A stretch of DNA of 64,000 nt from Pseudomonadota bacterium (GCA_020053735.1 JAGVMP010000009.1:1-64000), one strand, 5' to 3'; positions 33,192 to 42,727 are shown, counted from the stretch's first letter. The notes: generated by a model from the sequence alone, not told the origin. Numbers and translations: made by a program.

Positions 33192-35138
33192 ATGAATATA
33201 TTTTACGAAGAAGAAGGCCAGTTTAAAGTGGCAGCGGTGATGACCGATAACGCAGGTTCGCTGCAGGTAGAGTCTGTCAGCGGTAAACGCAGCAAAATAA
33301 AGGCGGCCAATGTGCTGTTGCGGTTTGAACATGTGCTGCAAGGCTTTATGTATGCAGCGGCTGGCGAGGCCGAAAAACTAGATGTGGAGTTTTTGTGGGA
33401 ATGCAGCAGCGAAGCAGAGTTTGGTTTTGAAGATTTAGCCGCAGAGTACTATGGAAAAAAACCAAGCCCAATTGAAGCGGCAGCAACGGCAATTAAGCTG
33501 CACAGCGCCCCCATTTATTTTTACCGCAAGGGCAAAGGCCGCTATAAAGCGGCGCCAGCTGAGACCTTAAAGTTAGCGCTTGCCGCGGTGGAGCGCAAAA
33601 AACTACAAGCCGAGCAAATGGCGGTTTGGGTGCAGCAGCTCAATAATAAGACTTTGCCAGAAGCCTTTATGAATAAGGCAGATAGCCTAGTTTATAACCC
33701 CGATAAAAACTCGCTAGAGTGGAAAGCGATAGACGAGGCTGCACAAACTTCTGGCAGGTTGGCGCTGACAGTTATGCATGATTGTGGGCTGATTCACAAC
33801 GCACACGATTATCACTTAGGTGCGTTTTTACGCGAGATGTTTCCACAGAAAACTGGTTCAGATAAGAATGGCCCAGATAACGATGGTCAGGCAGGCACGG
33901 ATTTTACAGCGTATGACCTACCCAAAATCCCTGACGATTTGCCGCTAGCAAAGGTGGCCTGCTTTAGTATTGATGATGCGACCACCACCGAAATTGACGA
34001 TGCGTTTAGCCTCGAAGCTTTACCCAATGGCAATACGCGCGTAGGTATTCACATTGCAGCGCCAAGCTTAGCGGTGCTACCAGATAGCGCCTTAGATGCC
34101 ATGGTGCTTAGCCGCCTTTCTACGGTATATATGCCAGGCAATAAAATCACCATGTTGCCAGATGATGTGGTGAAGCCTTTCAGCTTGGATGCAGGTGAAA
34201 CTAAGCCTGCCTTAAGTTTGTATGTAGAAATGACGCCAGCATTTGAAATTATTGCCAATGAAACCAGGCTTGAAAAGATTAAAGTAGCAGCCAATCTGCG
34301 CCATGATGCATTAGAACCATTCTTTAATGTGAACACCTTAGCCGCCGACAGTGGCCATGTCTATTGGCCGCAACTGAGGTGCTTGTTTGAGTTTGCTGAA
34401 AGTTTGGAAAAGGCACGCGGTAAGCATAACCCCAATCAAACGCCGCAAATTGATTACAACTTTTATGTGACGGATGGCATTGTTAAAATCGTCGCACGTG
34501 AGCGTGGAAGTCCCATGGATAAGCTAGTGGCTGAGTTGATGATTTACACTAATAGTCACTGGGGCGGGCTACTGAAAGAAGCCAATATTGCGGGTATTTA
34601 CCGTGCGCAAACTGGTGGCAAAGTGTTTATGACACATGTCGCCGAGCCGCATCAGGGCTTGGGTGTGGTGCAATATGCTTGGTGTACTTCGCCTTTAAGA
34701 AGAGCGGTCGATTTAGTCAATCAGCGCCAGTTGATTGCGATGTTGAATCAACAAACCGCACCTTACAACGCAGCAGACGGCAAATTGAATGTCATCATTC
34801 GCAACTTTGATCAAACCTATAACGCTTATAGCGAATTTCAAACCCGCATGGAGCGCTACTGGTGCTTGCAGTATTTGATTCAGGAATACTTATCTAAAAA
34901 CCAGACGGAAGTGACTGCGACGATTTGGCGGGACAACTTGGTGCGGATTGACGGCATGTTTTACATTACAAAAGTGCCCAGCCTGCCAGAGTTGAAAGTT
35001 GGTACAAAAGTATTATTAGAAATCAAGCACATAGACACCTTGTTAATGGAGCTGAATTGTAAGTTTAAAGCGGTGATTGAAACAGCTGTTATTGAAACTG
35101 CCGAGATAGAAACCATCGAAGAAAGTATAGAAATTTAG
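33192..35138 (+). CDS. RNB-domain exoribonuclease (RNase II family)
   Basis: The 648-residue protein has a poorly conserved N-terminus (~1-215) and an RNB catalytic domain from about 230. The metal-binding aspartates are in FSIDDATTTEIDDAFSLE. Further RNB motifs are STVYMPGNKITMLPDDV, YNFYVTDGIVKI, MDKLVAELMIYTNSHWG and YAWCTSPLRRAVDLVNQRQL. It belongs to a group lacking obvious cold-shock domains at the N-terminus, so it is not a canonical rnb or rnr. It should degrade RNA 3' to 5'. It heads a four-gene operon. Confidence 0.87.
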   Translation: MNIFYEEEGQFKVAAVMTDNAGSLQVESVSGKRSKIKAANVLLRFEHVLQGFMYAAAGEAEKLDVEFLWECSSEAEFGFEDLAAEYYGKKPSPIEAAATAIKLHSAPIYFYRKGKGRYKAAPAETLKLALAAVERKKLQAEQMAVWVQQLNNKTLPEAFMNKADSLVYNPDKNSLEWKAIDEAAQTSGRLALTVMHDCGLIHNAHDYHLGAFLREMFPQKTGSDKNGPDNDGQAGTDFTAYDLPKIPDDLPLAKVACFSIDDATTTEIDDAFSLEALPNGNTRVGIHIAAPSLAVLPDSALDAMVLSRLSTVYMPGNKITMLPDDVVKPFSLDAGETKPALSLYVEMTPAFEIIANETRLEKIKVAANLRHDALEPFFNVNTLAADSGHVYWPQLRCLFEFAESLEKARGKHNPNQTPQIDYNFYVTDGIVKIVARERGSPMDKLVAELMIYTNSHWGGLLKEANIAGIYRAQTGGKVFMTHVAEPHQGLGVVQYAWCTSPLRRAVDLVNQRQLIAMLNQQTAPYNAADGKLNVIIRNFDQTYNAYSEFQTRMERYWCLQYLIQEYLSKNQTEVTATIWRDNLVRIDGMFYITKVPSLPELKVGTKVLLEIKHIDTLLMELNCKFKAVIETAVIETAEIETIEESIEI

Positions 35139-35142
35139 CGCA

Positions 35143-35946
35143 ATGTTTAGGTTTAACCGCAAAATCCATAAAAGTGTGTCCGAGTTTGCCACGGTCGAGG
35201 TGATTGAAGGGGATGGCGTGCGCTCATTGTATTTGGGCTCGGTGACTATACAAAGCAGCATGCGCACCAAAGCGCCATTTGCACTAGAGTTAGCCTATTC
35301 GCGCGGTATGATGTGCTTTTTGCTATTCACAAAAACTGCCAAGCATGTGCTGAGTATTGGCTTGGGTGGCGGTTCTGTGCCAAAGTTTATACATGCATTT
35401 TGCCCAGAAATCACACAAACGGTGGTGGAAATCAATCCGCAAATCATCGCTACTGCGCGCAGTCATTTTTTTGTGCCAGATAATGACGAAAGACTGAATA
35501 TTATTGAAGGTGACGGTCTCGCATACTTGGCCAATCATCCAAACAGCAGCGATGTGCTGATGATAGATGCGTTTGACAGTGTCGGTATTCCGCCTGATTT
35601 TTGCAGCCAAGACTTTTTTGATCGTTGTGAGCATGTTCTGTTGCATGACGGCATTTTTGTCATTAACTTGTGGGGCAGTGACAAAAACTTTGATATTTAT
35701 TTGCGGCGCATTGAGCAAAGTTTTGACAATCAAGTATTGATGCTACCAACAGGTAAGCCAGGCAATATAGTCGTGTTTGGTTTTAAGGCCGCGCCGGTAC
35801 AAACAATCACACAACTGCGAGAGCGTGCAAAAATGCTAGAAGCGCAATTTGAAAAGCCGCATCAAATCGAATTTTTAAGCTTTTTAGAAAAGCTGTGTGA
35901 ACATAACTCACACAATAATACTCAGTTTTTTATGGATAGAAGATAA
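35143..35946 (+). CDS. Spermidine synthase-like Rossmann protein
   Basis: The 267-residue protein has the SpeE-type fold: HVLSIGLGGGSVPKFI (SAM-like binding loop), VVEINPQIIATAR, IIEGDGLAYL and DVLMIDAFDSVGIP. The length is close to SpeE (~285 aa), but several polyamine-binding residues cannot be confirmed and the N-terminus is short. It is therefore a spermidine-synthase-like protein that may or may not use putrescine. Its start lies 4 bp after the RNB gene stop, so the two are coupled. Confidence 0.75.
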   Translation: MFRFNRKIHKSVSEFATVEVIEGDGVRSLYLGSVTIQSSMRTKAPFALELAYSRGMMCFLLFTKTAKHVLSIGLGGGSVPKFIHAFCPEITQTVVEINPQIIATARSHFFVPDNDERLNIIEGDGLAYLANHPNSSDVLMIDAFDSVGIPPDFCSQDFFDRCEHVLLHDGIFVINLWGSDKNFDIYLRRIEQSFDNQVLMLPTGKPGNIVVFGFKAAPVQTITQLRERAKMLEAQFEKPHQIEFLSFLEKLCEHNSHNNTQFFMDRR

Positions 35947-35947
35947 T

Positions 35948-37105
35948 ATGTTGAACCAATATTTTGCAACTTGCCCACGTGGTCTAGAGGCGCTACTGAC
36001 CAATGAAATTAAGGTAGCTGGCGCTAAAGACATCAAACCCACCGATGGCGGCGTGGCGTTTGCAGGCGAGCTGGCAGTGTGTTACAGCGCTAATTTACAT
36101 TCGCGTATTGCCACCCGAATTTTAATGCAAGTCGGGCAAGGCAGATACGCGACTGAAGATGACCTATATCAGGCGGCATATAAAATAAACTGGCCGAATT
36201 GGTTTGATGTGAAGCACGATTTTATGGTGAAGGTGACTGGCGTAAAATGTCCACTAAAAAGCCTGGAATTTGCTACTTTGCGCATTAAAGATGCGGTGTG
36301 TGACAAGTTCAGGCAAGTGGTTGATTCGCGGCCTTACATTGATACGAAAACGCCTGCGGTGCGTATTCATACTTATTTGACTGCAGAAAATTATCAGTTT
36401 TATGTGGATACTTCTGGCGACGCGCTCTATATGCGTGGCAACCGCAAAGCCAGTATCGAGGCGCCTTTGCGTGAGAATCTTGCTGCGGGTATTTTGCAAC
36501 TAAGTGGTTGGCAAGCGGGGCAGCCATTACTAGACCCCATGTGTGGCAGCGGCACCTTTTTGTTAGAGGCAGCCATGATGGCGCTGAATATTGCACCAGG
36601 CCTGCATAGAAGTTTTGGCTTTGAAAAACTGAAAAATTACGAGAGCGACACTTGGAAAAAAATTAAAAATACCGCGCTAAAAAATGCTAAACCAGTCAGC
36701 TTTCAAAAACTCTATGGCAGCGATGTGGATTTGCGTGCGGTGCGCGTGGCGCGTCAAAACTTAAGTGAAGCGGGGCTGTTAGAGGCAGTGCAACTCACGC
36801 AGGTGGATATCACCGCAGTGATTCCGCCTGCCGATAGTGGCGTACTGGTTGCCAACCCACCATATGGGGTGCGCATAGGCGAAGACGAAGAGTTGGCGTT
36901 ACTGTATCCAAAAATGGGTGAGGCGCTAAAGCGCAAATTTGCGGGTTGGAACACTTATTTTTTAACCAACGATATGCGCTTGCCAAAGCTGATGCGGCTT
37001 ACCCCCAGCAAGCGCACTCCGTTATTTAATGGACCTCTGGAGTGTCGATTGTTCGAGATTAAAATGGTGGCGGGCAGCAATCGTAAGGAGAAGGAGCATG
37101 GCTGA
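35948..37105 (+). CDS. THUMP-domain class I rRNA methyltransferase (RlmL N-terminal type)
   Basis: From the ATG at 35948 (1 bp after the previous stop) the protein is 385 residues. It has an N-terminal ferredoxin-like/THUMP RNA-binding region (~1-155, beginning YFATCPRGLEALL) and an UPF0020 methyltransferase domain (~160-375) with LLDPMCGSGTFLLEAAM, YGSDVDLRAVRVARQNL and the catalytic NPPYG. It corresponds to the first half of E. coli RlmL, which makes m2G2445 in 23S rRNA; the second (RlmK) half is absent. The site is inferred. Confidence 0.85.
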   Translation: MLNQYFATCPRGLEALLTNEIKVAGAKDIKPTDGGVAFAGELAVCYSANLHSRIATRILMQVGQGRYATEDDLYQAAYKINWPNWFDVKHDFMVKVTGVKCPLKSLEFATLRIKDAVCDKFRQVVDSRPYIDTKTPAVRIHTYLTAENYQFYVDTSGDALYMRGNRKASIEAPLRENLAAGILQLSGWQAGQPLLDPMCGSGTFLLEAAMMALNIAPGLHRSFGFEKLKNYESDTWKKIKNTALKNAKPVSFQKLYGSDVDLRAVRVARQNLSEAGLLEAVQLTQVDITAVIPPADSGVLVANPPYGVRIGEDEELALLYPKMGEALKRKFAGWNTYFLTNDMRLPKLMRLTPSKRTPLFNGPLECRLFEIKMVAGSNRKEKEHG

Positions 37106-37466
37106 TTCTTTGCAAGATTTACGCGCACGCGTGAATCAATTTGTGGCAGAGCGCGATTGGGCACAATTTCACACACCCAAAAATTTGGCCATGGCCATGA
37201 TTGTGGAGGCAGCAGAATTAGTGGAGCAGTTTCAATGGGATACCCCACAAGAAAGCCAACAGTTATCGCCAGAAAAGCGTGAGGCAGTGAGTCATGAACT
37301 GGCAGATACCTTTGTATATTTGCTTAGAATTGCCGAAGTACTAGAGATTGATTTGATTCAGGCAACCAATCAAAAAATTGACCTGAATGCACTTAAGTAT
37401 CCAGTTGAAAAAGCCAAAGGTAGTAACGCCAAGTACACAAAATATAAGCATACTGAATATCAATAA
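37098..37466 (+). CDS. MazG-like nucleotide pyrophosphohydrolase
   Basis: From the ATG at 37098 (AAGGAG ribosome binding site, 8-bp overlap with the preceding gene) the protein is 122 residues. It has the MazG/RS21-C6 metal-binding pattern EAAELVEQFQW…HELADTFVYLLRIAEVL. Such enzymes hydrolyse non-canonical or excess (d)NTPs to monophosphates. It closes the four-gene operon, and a family hairpin follows. Confidence 0.85.
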   Translation: MADSLQDLRARVNQFVAERDWAQFHTPKNLAMAMIVEAAELVEQFQWDTPQESQQLSPEKREAVSHELADTFVYLLRIAEVLEIDLIQATNQKIDLNALKYPVEKAKGSNAKYTKYKHTEYQ

Positions 37467-37487
37467 ATATACTGCGAGCTTAAAATA

Positions 37488-37527
37488 ATGCCCTGCAAGC
37501 CAATATCTATAAGGCTTGCAGGGCAGG
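37488..37527. repeat. 3'-end hairpin family, copy 6 (opposite orientation)
   Basis: The arms TGCCCTGCAAGCC and GGCTTGCAGGGCA are perfect. Read on the minus strand the loop is TTATAGATATT, sharing the GATATT half with the other loops. It lies between the convergent MazG-like gene and tpx. Confidence 0.85.
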
Positions 37528-37556
37528 TGTTTGAATGTGTTGTATTAAAGGTTAAA

Positions 37557-38057
37557 TTACAATACTGCTAATGCAGCGTCATAGTTAGGTTCGTTGGCAA
37601 TTTCTGGTACTAGCTCAACGTGTTTTACTACATTGTTTTCATCTAAGACAATCACTGCGCGAGCACACAAACCTGCAAGTTTGCTGGTAAATAACAGTAC
37701 ACCGTAGTTCATTAAAAAATCCCGGCCGCGCATGCTAGATAAGTTTTGCACGTTTTCGATGCCTTCTGCTGCGCAAAAGCGAGTTTGTGCAAACGGCAAA
37801 TCAGCAGAAATATTCAGCACCACGGTGTTATTCATACCAGCTGCCAGCTTATTGAAGGCGCGTATTGAAGCAGCGCAAGTGGGCGTATCCACACTGGGGA
37901 ATATATTGAGCACTTTGCGTTTGCCAGCAAAATTGTCTAATGTGACATCTGCCAAGGCTTTATCTACTAAAGTAAAATTTGGCGCAGTGCTGCCTACTTT
38001 GGGCAAGTTGCCTGCGACATCGACTGTGTTCCCTTTGAGTGTAACGGTATTTGACAT
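37557..38057 (-). CDS. tpx: Thiol peroxidase Tpx
   Basis: The 166-residue peroxiredoxin starts with [27 protein letters not shown]. The peroxidatic cysteine is in [15 protein letters not shown] (~residue 61) and the resolving cysteine in [11 protein letters not shown] (~95), the atypical 2-Cys arrangement of Tpx. It reduces hydroperoxides, preferring alkyl hydroperoxides, with thioredoxin. It has typical length. The FIST gene upstream on the same strand is separated by a terminator, so tpx has its own promoter. Confidence 0.95.
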   Translation of the reverse strand: MSNTVTLKGNTVDVAGNLPKVGSTAPNFTLVDKALADVTLDNFAGKRKVLNIFPSVDTPTCAASIRAFNKLAAGMNNTVVLNISADLPFAQTRFCAAEGIENVQNLSSMRGRDFLMNYGVLLFTSKLAGLCARAVIVLDENNVVKHVELVPEIANEPNYDAALAVL

Positions 38058-38118
38058 GATGATTTCCTTTTCTAATTGTGCATCAGGGTCTTAATATTGA
38101 GCTTGTTATCATAAAACA

Positions 38119-38147
38119 AAAAGCACCTGTGTGGAACAGGTGCTTTT
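38119..38147 (-). terminator. Rho-independent terminator of the FIST gene
   Basis: Perfect 12-bp arms AAAAGCACCTGT and ACAGGTGCTTTT enclose a five-base loop. On the minus strand the T-run follows the hairpin, 25 bp after the FIST stop codon. Confidence 0.9.
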
Positions 38148-38171
38148 GCTTAAAACTCAACTAAATTGTGC

Positions 38172-39332
38172 TTAAGCCAGTAAATTTTCGCTTAAATAGC
38201 CAATCGTCATCGTTTGGTTGTGCAATACGCTATCTGTGGTGTGGGGACGTGGCGCAAGCTCACCATAAGAATAGAAGCCTGCCACGCTGGTTTGTGGGCC
38301 TAAAATTTGTTGTACTAGCTTGACCTCATCGCCTACTTGATCAGCCATCACACCTTTACGTCCCACACAACTGACACATAAGGCTAAACCTACTTGGTTG
38401 GTTTTAGTGCCACCCAAGCCGTCCATCACTAAGTTCGCAGCGTTGCCCGCACCTTCTACTAATCTATCGTGATTAGTTTGACATAGGCGCACAGTTTCAC
38501 CTTCCTCCACGTTGCCAGCGAAGGTTAAGCTATTGTTGGCGTTGTCTATTGCCAGTAAAGTGCGAATTTTTTCTACGTCGCGCTTACCTTCTTCAATCAC
38601 CGCCAATGGGAATTTCAAGCCAGTGCCAGGCAGGCCACGTGCAAATGCTTCACCAATATACATTCTATATAGTGGTAATGCAGGTTTACCGTCCATCTCA
38701 AATACCACGTTTTTCTCGGATCTGGTCACCGTGCGTGGTGGTCCGTAAGGCTTCCAGCCGCCAAGTGCGCCGCTAGAGGTAATTAGTGCATTGCCGTATA
38801 AGCCAACCGCAATCACTTGGTTGTTAGAAACATTATCGTTAAATAGTTGTAGCGTTTTTACAAACGCACCACCATCGCCAGCAAGGCCGCCCACAATAGG
38901 CACTTCGCCCAATACACTTTGAAAACCTTTCAATAGCTCAGAGCCATTGACGTTTAAGCCGTCAGAAATCACTAGCACGGTACGAAGCGCATCTGCTTTT
39001 AATTGCTTGGCCAGGCCAGCCGCCGCCTCAAACGAGTTTTGCATGCCAGACATTTTAGTTTGCGCCACACGCTGTATGGTTTTTTCCCACTGGATAGCAG
39101 TAATTTGAATGCTGTCATCGTACACGCCGCTGGGGCTGATTTCACCAGAAGTAGTGCAGCCGACTAATTGCGCTGCTGGGTAGCGTGACTTTAGGAAGCC
39201 TTGTATTTTGCCTTCCGAAAATCGTTTCACCGAGCCAAATACTAATACTAAGTTAGCGCTTGGAAGCGGAGATGTACTTGGCAAATCTTTGAGTGCCAAT
39301 TTTGAATCTACAGACTCTTGTCTAATAATCAT
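38172..39332 (-). CDS. FIST-domain sensory protein
   Basis: The 386-residue protein has FIST_N (~20-215: VLVFGSVKRFSEGKIQGFLKSRYPAAQLVGCTTSGEISPSGVYDDSIQ) and FIST_C (~225-365: PLYRMYIGEAF, VGLALCVSCVGRKGVM, GFYSYGELAP). FIST domains are predicted to bind small ligands such as amino acids and are often linked to chemotaxis or signalling genes. It is divergent from pilG with a 261-bp regulatory gap, so it may supply input to the Pil-Chp system. There is no signal peptide or membrane segment, so it should be cytoplasmic. Confidence 0.87.
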   Translation of the reverse strand: MIIRQESVDSKLALKDLPSTSPLPSANLVLVFGSVKRFSEGKIQGFLKSRYPAAQLVGCTTSGEISPSGVYDDSIQITAIQWEKTIQRVAQTKMSGMQNSFEAAAGLAKQLKADALRTVLVISDGLNVNGSELLKGFQSVLGEVPIVGGLAGDGGAFVKTLQLFNDNVSNNQVIAVGLYGNALITSSGALGGWKPYGPPRTVTRSEKNVVFEMDGKPALPLYRMYIGEAFARGLPGTGLKFPLAVIEEGKRDVEKIRTLLAIDNANNSLTFAGNVEEGETVRLCQTNHDRLVEGAGNAANLVMDGLGGTKTNQVGLALCVSCVGRKGVMADQVGDEVKLVQQILGPQTSVAGFYSYGELAPRPHTTDSVLHNQTMTIGYLSENLLA

Positions 39333-39593
39333 TAAGATTATCCTTTAATAAAAATATTGTCTCTAATACGTCATTAATATTTGTGTCAAAATGTAACATT
39401 ATTTTTATTGTTAACGTATATTATTACAAATATCACGTAAGTGTTGCAAATTATTTAAAAAAATGTAATATTTGTTCATGTAAATTAAAACAACAATCAC
39501 AAAAAACCACAATTTACGAGGCAATTTGCAATTTAGCAAAACACATGACAATTTAGCAAAATATATGAATTTAGTAGGTCAGGGGAATATAAC
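39333..39593. promoter_or_regulatory. Divergent control region between FIST gene and pil-chp operon
   Basis: This AT-rich region holds an inverted repeat (ACAAATATCAC at 39426-39436, GTAATATTTGT at 39465-39475) and two adjacent 20-bp direct repeats (39529-39548, 39549-39568; unit CAATTTAGCAAAAYAYATGA, 18/20 identical). The repeats end 25 bp before the pilG GTG, which has AGGGGA as ribosome binding site. No clean -35/-10 pair stood out. Confidence 0.5.
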
Positions 39594-39980
39594 GTGGCGC
39601 AAGTAAATTTGGCTGGCACTAAAGTGATGGTGATTGACGATAGCAACACGATACGTCGTAGCGCCGAGATATTCTTAAAGTCTGCAGGCTGTGAAGTGAT
39701 CCTAGCGGAAGATGGCTTTGATGCATTAGCAAAAATTGCCGACCAATTACCGCAAGTCATCTTTGTTGATATTATGATGCCACGTCTTGATGGCTATCAA
39801 ACTTGTGCGCTAATTAAACGCAATGCCAAATTCAACTCCACCCCAGTGATTATGCTTTCCAGCAAAGATGGTTTATTTGACCGTGCACGTGGGCGCATGG
39901 CGGGATCTGATCAATATTTAACCAAGCCTTTTACGCAAGACACGCTGATAGAAGCAGTTAATGCTTATGTGACAAAATAA
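39594..39980 (+). CDS. pilG: Twitching motility response regulator PilG
   Basis: The 128-residue single-domain receiver uses a GTG start with an AGGGGA site. Visible are the acidic pair in VMVIDDS, the phospho-acceptor in VIFVDIMMPRLDGYQ, the Ser/Thr in IMLSSKD, and the lysine in YLTKPFT. PilG is phosphorylated by ChpA and promotes pilus extension. The gene order pilG-pilH-pilI-pilJ-chpA supports the name. Confidence 0.92.
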   Translation: MAQVNLAGTKVMVIDDSNTIRRSAEIFLKSAGCEVILAEDGFDALAKIADQLPQVIFVDIMMPRLDGYQTCALIKRNAKFNSTPVIMLSSKDGLFDRARGRMAGSDQYLTKPFTQDTLIEAVNAYVTK

Positions 39981-40006
39981 ATGTCGTAATTTTTCAGGAG
40001 CTAGAT

Positions 40007-40372
40007 ATGGCAATTAATAAAATTTTAATCGTAGATGATTCTGCAACAGACAGATTTTATCTGACAGAAATGTTGGAGGCAGAGGGTTATCAGGTCGTCG
40101 GGCTAGAAAGTGGCGAAGCCTGTGTGGAGCGTGCTGCAGATATTGCTCCCGATTTAATTATTATGGACATCATAATGACGGGCTTGACAGGGTTTCAAGC
40201 GACGCGCACGTTAACTAAAGATCCAGTGACTGCAAAAATACCAATTATTTTGTGTTCAGGCAAATTGCAAGTCACAGATCACTCGTGGGCAGAAAAAATG
40301 GGTGCCAAAGGCTGTATTTTAAAACCTGCTTCAAAAGATGAATTAAAAGCCTTAATTGCTAAATTGGGTTAA
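40007..40372 (+). CDS. pilH: Twitching motility response regulator PilH
   Basis: This 121-residue receiver domain has ILIVDDSATDRFYLTEML, the phospho-acceptor in LIIMDIIMTGLTGFQ, and a lysine in GCILKPASKDEL. In the Pseudomonas system PilH counters PilG and promotes pilus retraction or acts as a phosphate sink. The proline that commonly follows the acceptor is replaced (IIMTGLTG), as in PilH proteins. A GGAG ribosome binding site precedes the ATG. It lies 26 bp after pilG. Confidence 0.9.
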   Translation: MAINKILIVDDSATDRFYLTEMLEAEGYQVVGLESGEACVERAADIAPDLIIMDIIMTGLTGFQATRTLTKDPVTAKIPIILCSGKLQVTDHSWAEKMGAKGCILKPASKDELKALIAKLG

Positions 40373-40381
40373 GGTTTACCT

Positions 40382-40906
40382 ATGTCTAAACAGTCACAGC
40401 TACGCGAATATCAAACCAATATATTGGCAAGGTTGGAAAATGCCAAGAAAGCGGGTGCTGAGACTTCTGCTGGCTATTTAGGCGTAGTGATTGGCAGCAA
40501 AAATGTACTGGTAAATTTGCAAGAAATTAGCGAGACCTTGCCAGTGACCGAGATTCAGCCGGTACCGATTGTAAAGCCTTGGTTTTTAGGCGTTTCTAAT
40601 GTGCGTGGCGTGCTATATGCGATCAATGATATTGCACAATTGCTTGAAGCTACCTTTACCAGCATTTCTTCCAATGCGCGCTTGCTGTTGATTAGTGAGG
40701 CGGTTTCCAGCAACGTGGCCTTCGTGGTTGAAAAAATGATCGGTTTGCGGAACATAAACGAAATGAAGCCGCATGAAGTGGAACTGGAAGAAAGCGCTTG
40801 TTTAAAAGCACAGACCTACCAAGATGATGAAAACCGTATTTGGCATATGCTGGATTGCGATAAATTGGTGCGATCAAAAGAATTTGCAACACCTTATATT
40901 ATTTAA
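40382..40906 (+). CDS. pilI: CheW-like adaptor PilI
   Basis: The 174-residue protein is a CheW domain: GVVIGSKNVLVNLQEISETLPVTEIQPVPIVKPWFLGVSNVRGVLYAINDIAQLL, then RLLLISEA and VVEKMIGLRN. It couples the PilJ receptor to the ChpA kinase. It begins 9 bp after pilH and is in the pil-chp operon. Confidence 0.92.
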   Translation: MSKQSQLREYQTNILARLENAKKAGAETSAGYLGVVIGSKNVLVNLQEISETLPVTEIQPVPIVKPWFLGVSNVRGVLYAINDIAQLLEATFTSISSNARLLLISEAVSSNVAFVVEKMIGLRNINEMKPHEVELEESACLKAQTYQDDENRIWHMLDCDKLVRSKEFATPYII

Positions 40907-40987
40907 CTTTTAATGACAGCTTACCGAAAAAGCTAAGCAAAACGACAAGTACAAATAGCCTTCATTTGAGCTTAAAAGGGAACAAAC

Positions 40988-42727
40988 ATGGCATTTAATA
41001 TCAAAGATTTACCAGCAAAAATTAAACAAGCTTTGACCGGGACAACATCCACAGGCGGGGCTTCTGGTGGTGTAAGTAGTAGTCGACGTCAAGTCGTTAT
41101 TCCTATCATTGGCTTGCTTATTTTTATTGCTTTGGCGTTTTATGTAATTAACCAAGTGAGAATTGGTGGACCTGTTTATACAGAACTAAAGGCGAACGAT
41201 GACTTGCGAGCGGATATTTTGCCACCACCACTGTATGCAGTGGACGCGTTTGCGGCCGTTAACGCGGCTTTTGTGGCAGCATCAACTTCTGATTTTGCAT
41301 TGCGCGACAAAAAACTGGAAGAGGTAACTAAAGCCGAAGCTGCATTTAGAAAACAAGTGGATTATTGGAGTAAAAATATCCACCAAGACACCATGGGTGG
41401 TGCGTTTCAGGCGGTGATTAAATCTAACGAGAACTTCTACCGCATCTACAACAAAGACTATGTGGCGGCGATTAAGCTGGGTGCGATTGCAGCGGCTAAG
41501 CCGCTAGGGGATATGACGGCAGCTTATGACATCAATAGGTTGGCTGTGAATACTATGGTGGCGGAGTTGGAAAAAGAATCAGCCAAGACAAGGGAAGCTA
41601 GTAATGCGCTTTTGAAAACGATTTTAACTGCGCTGGCATTGCTGGGCTTATTGATTGTGGCGTTAATTTGGATTTTTGGTGCACGTCAAGCTAAAACCAT
41701 TGATAGCGCTGTGATGATGCTAGAAAACGATGGCCAAGCTAACCAAATGGCGGTTTTGAACTTGCTGGATGAGATGGGAGATTTGGCGGATGGCGACTTA
41801 ACGGTACGTGCGGAAGTGCGCGAGAATATTACTGGTGCGATTGCTGACTCTATTAACTATACCATTGATAGCTTGCGGGACTTGGTAACGGGGATTAACC
41901 GTGCCTCTGAGCAAGTAAATACGGCCACTGGACAGGCGCAAGCAACTTCGGCCTCACTGTTGTCTGCGGCTGAAAAACAATCTGTGCAGATTACTGAAAC
42001 GACAGAAGCGGTGGGTAATATGACGCGCTCAATCTTGCAAGTATCTAGCAACGCGAGTCAAGCCTCGCAGGTTGCGCAGCGCTCATTGCAAGCTGCTACA
42101 CAAGGTTCGCAAGCGGTACAAAATACCATTGCAGGTATGAACGGCATTCGTGAGCAGATTCAAGAAACCTCAAAACGTATTAAACGTTTGGGCGAAAGCT
42201 CTCAAGAGATTGGTGAAATTGTGGAGCTGATTTCTGACATTACCGAACAAACCAACATTCTAGCGTTGAACGCGGCGATCCAAGCGGCTTCTGCGGGTGA
42301 GGCGGGTCGAGGCTTTACCGTGGTTGCGGAGGAGGTGCAGCGCTTGGCGGAACGTTCATCTGAAGCGACCAAACAGATTGGTGCGATTGTAAAAACCATT
42401 CAGACCGATACCAATAGTGCGGTAGCTGCGATGGAGAAGAGCACCGAGGGTGTAGTTGAAGGTGCGCGATTGTCAGACGCGGCGGGTAAAGCCTTGACGG
42501 AGATTGAAACCGTTTCTAACAGCTTGGCACGTTTGATTCAATCGATTTCTAGTGCTACTGAGGCGCAAACAGAAGTGGCCTCTACCGTGACCAAAAATAT
42601 GCAACAAATTCAAGAAATTACATCGCAAACTACTGAAGGTACAAAACTAACCGCTGAATCGGTTGGGCAATTAACCAAGCTGGCGGAGGAGTTACGTGAC
42701 TCTGTGGCTGGTTTTAAATTGGCTTAA
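40988..42727 (+). CDS. pilJ: Methyl-accepting chemoreceptor PilJ
   Basis: The 579-residue receptor has membrane segments at ~35-55 ([19 protein letters not shown]) and ~215-235 ([19 protein letters not shown]) around a periplasmic PilJ-type sensor region, then HAMP (~255-305), and a long cytoplasmic helical hairpin. The signalling tip reads [38 protein letters not shown]; the A-S-A variant replaces the usual E-A-A-R/A stretch. It senses pilus or surface cues and controls ChpA. No receptor methyltransferase (PilK) gene follows. Confidence 0.93.
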   Translation: MAFNIKDLPAKIKQALTGTTSTGGASGGVSSSRRQVVIPIIGLLIFIALAFYVINQVRIGGPVYTELKANDDLRADILPPPLYAVDAFAAVNAAFVAASTSDFALRDKKLEEVTKAEAAFRKQVDYWSKNIHQDTMGGAFQAVIKSNENFYRIYNKDYVAAIKLGAIAAAKPLGDMTAAYDINRLAVNTMVAELEKESAKTREASNALLKTILTALALLGLLIVALIWIFGARQAKTIDSAVMMLENDGQANQMAVLNLLDEMGDLADGDLTVRAEVRENITGAIADSINYTIDSLRDLVTGINRASEQVNTATGQAQATSASLLSAAEKQSVQITETTEAVGNMTRSILQVSSNASQASQVAQRSLQAATQGSQAVQNTIAGMNGIREQIQETSKRIKRLGESSQEIGEIVELISDITEQTNILALNAAIQAASAGEAGRGFTVVAEEVQRLAERSSEATKQIGAIVKTIQTDTNSAVAAMEKSTEGVVEGARLSDAAGKALTEIETVSNSLARLIQSISSATEAQTEVASTVTKNMQQIQEITSQTTEGTKLTAESVGQLTKLAEELRDSVAGFKLA

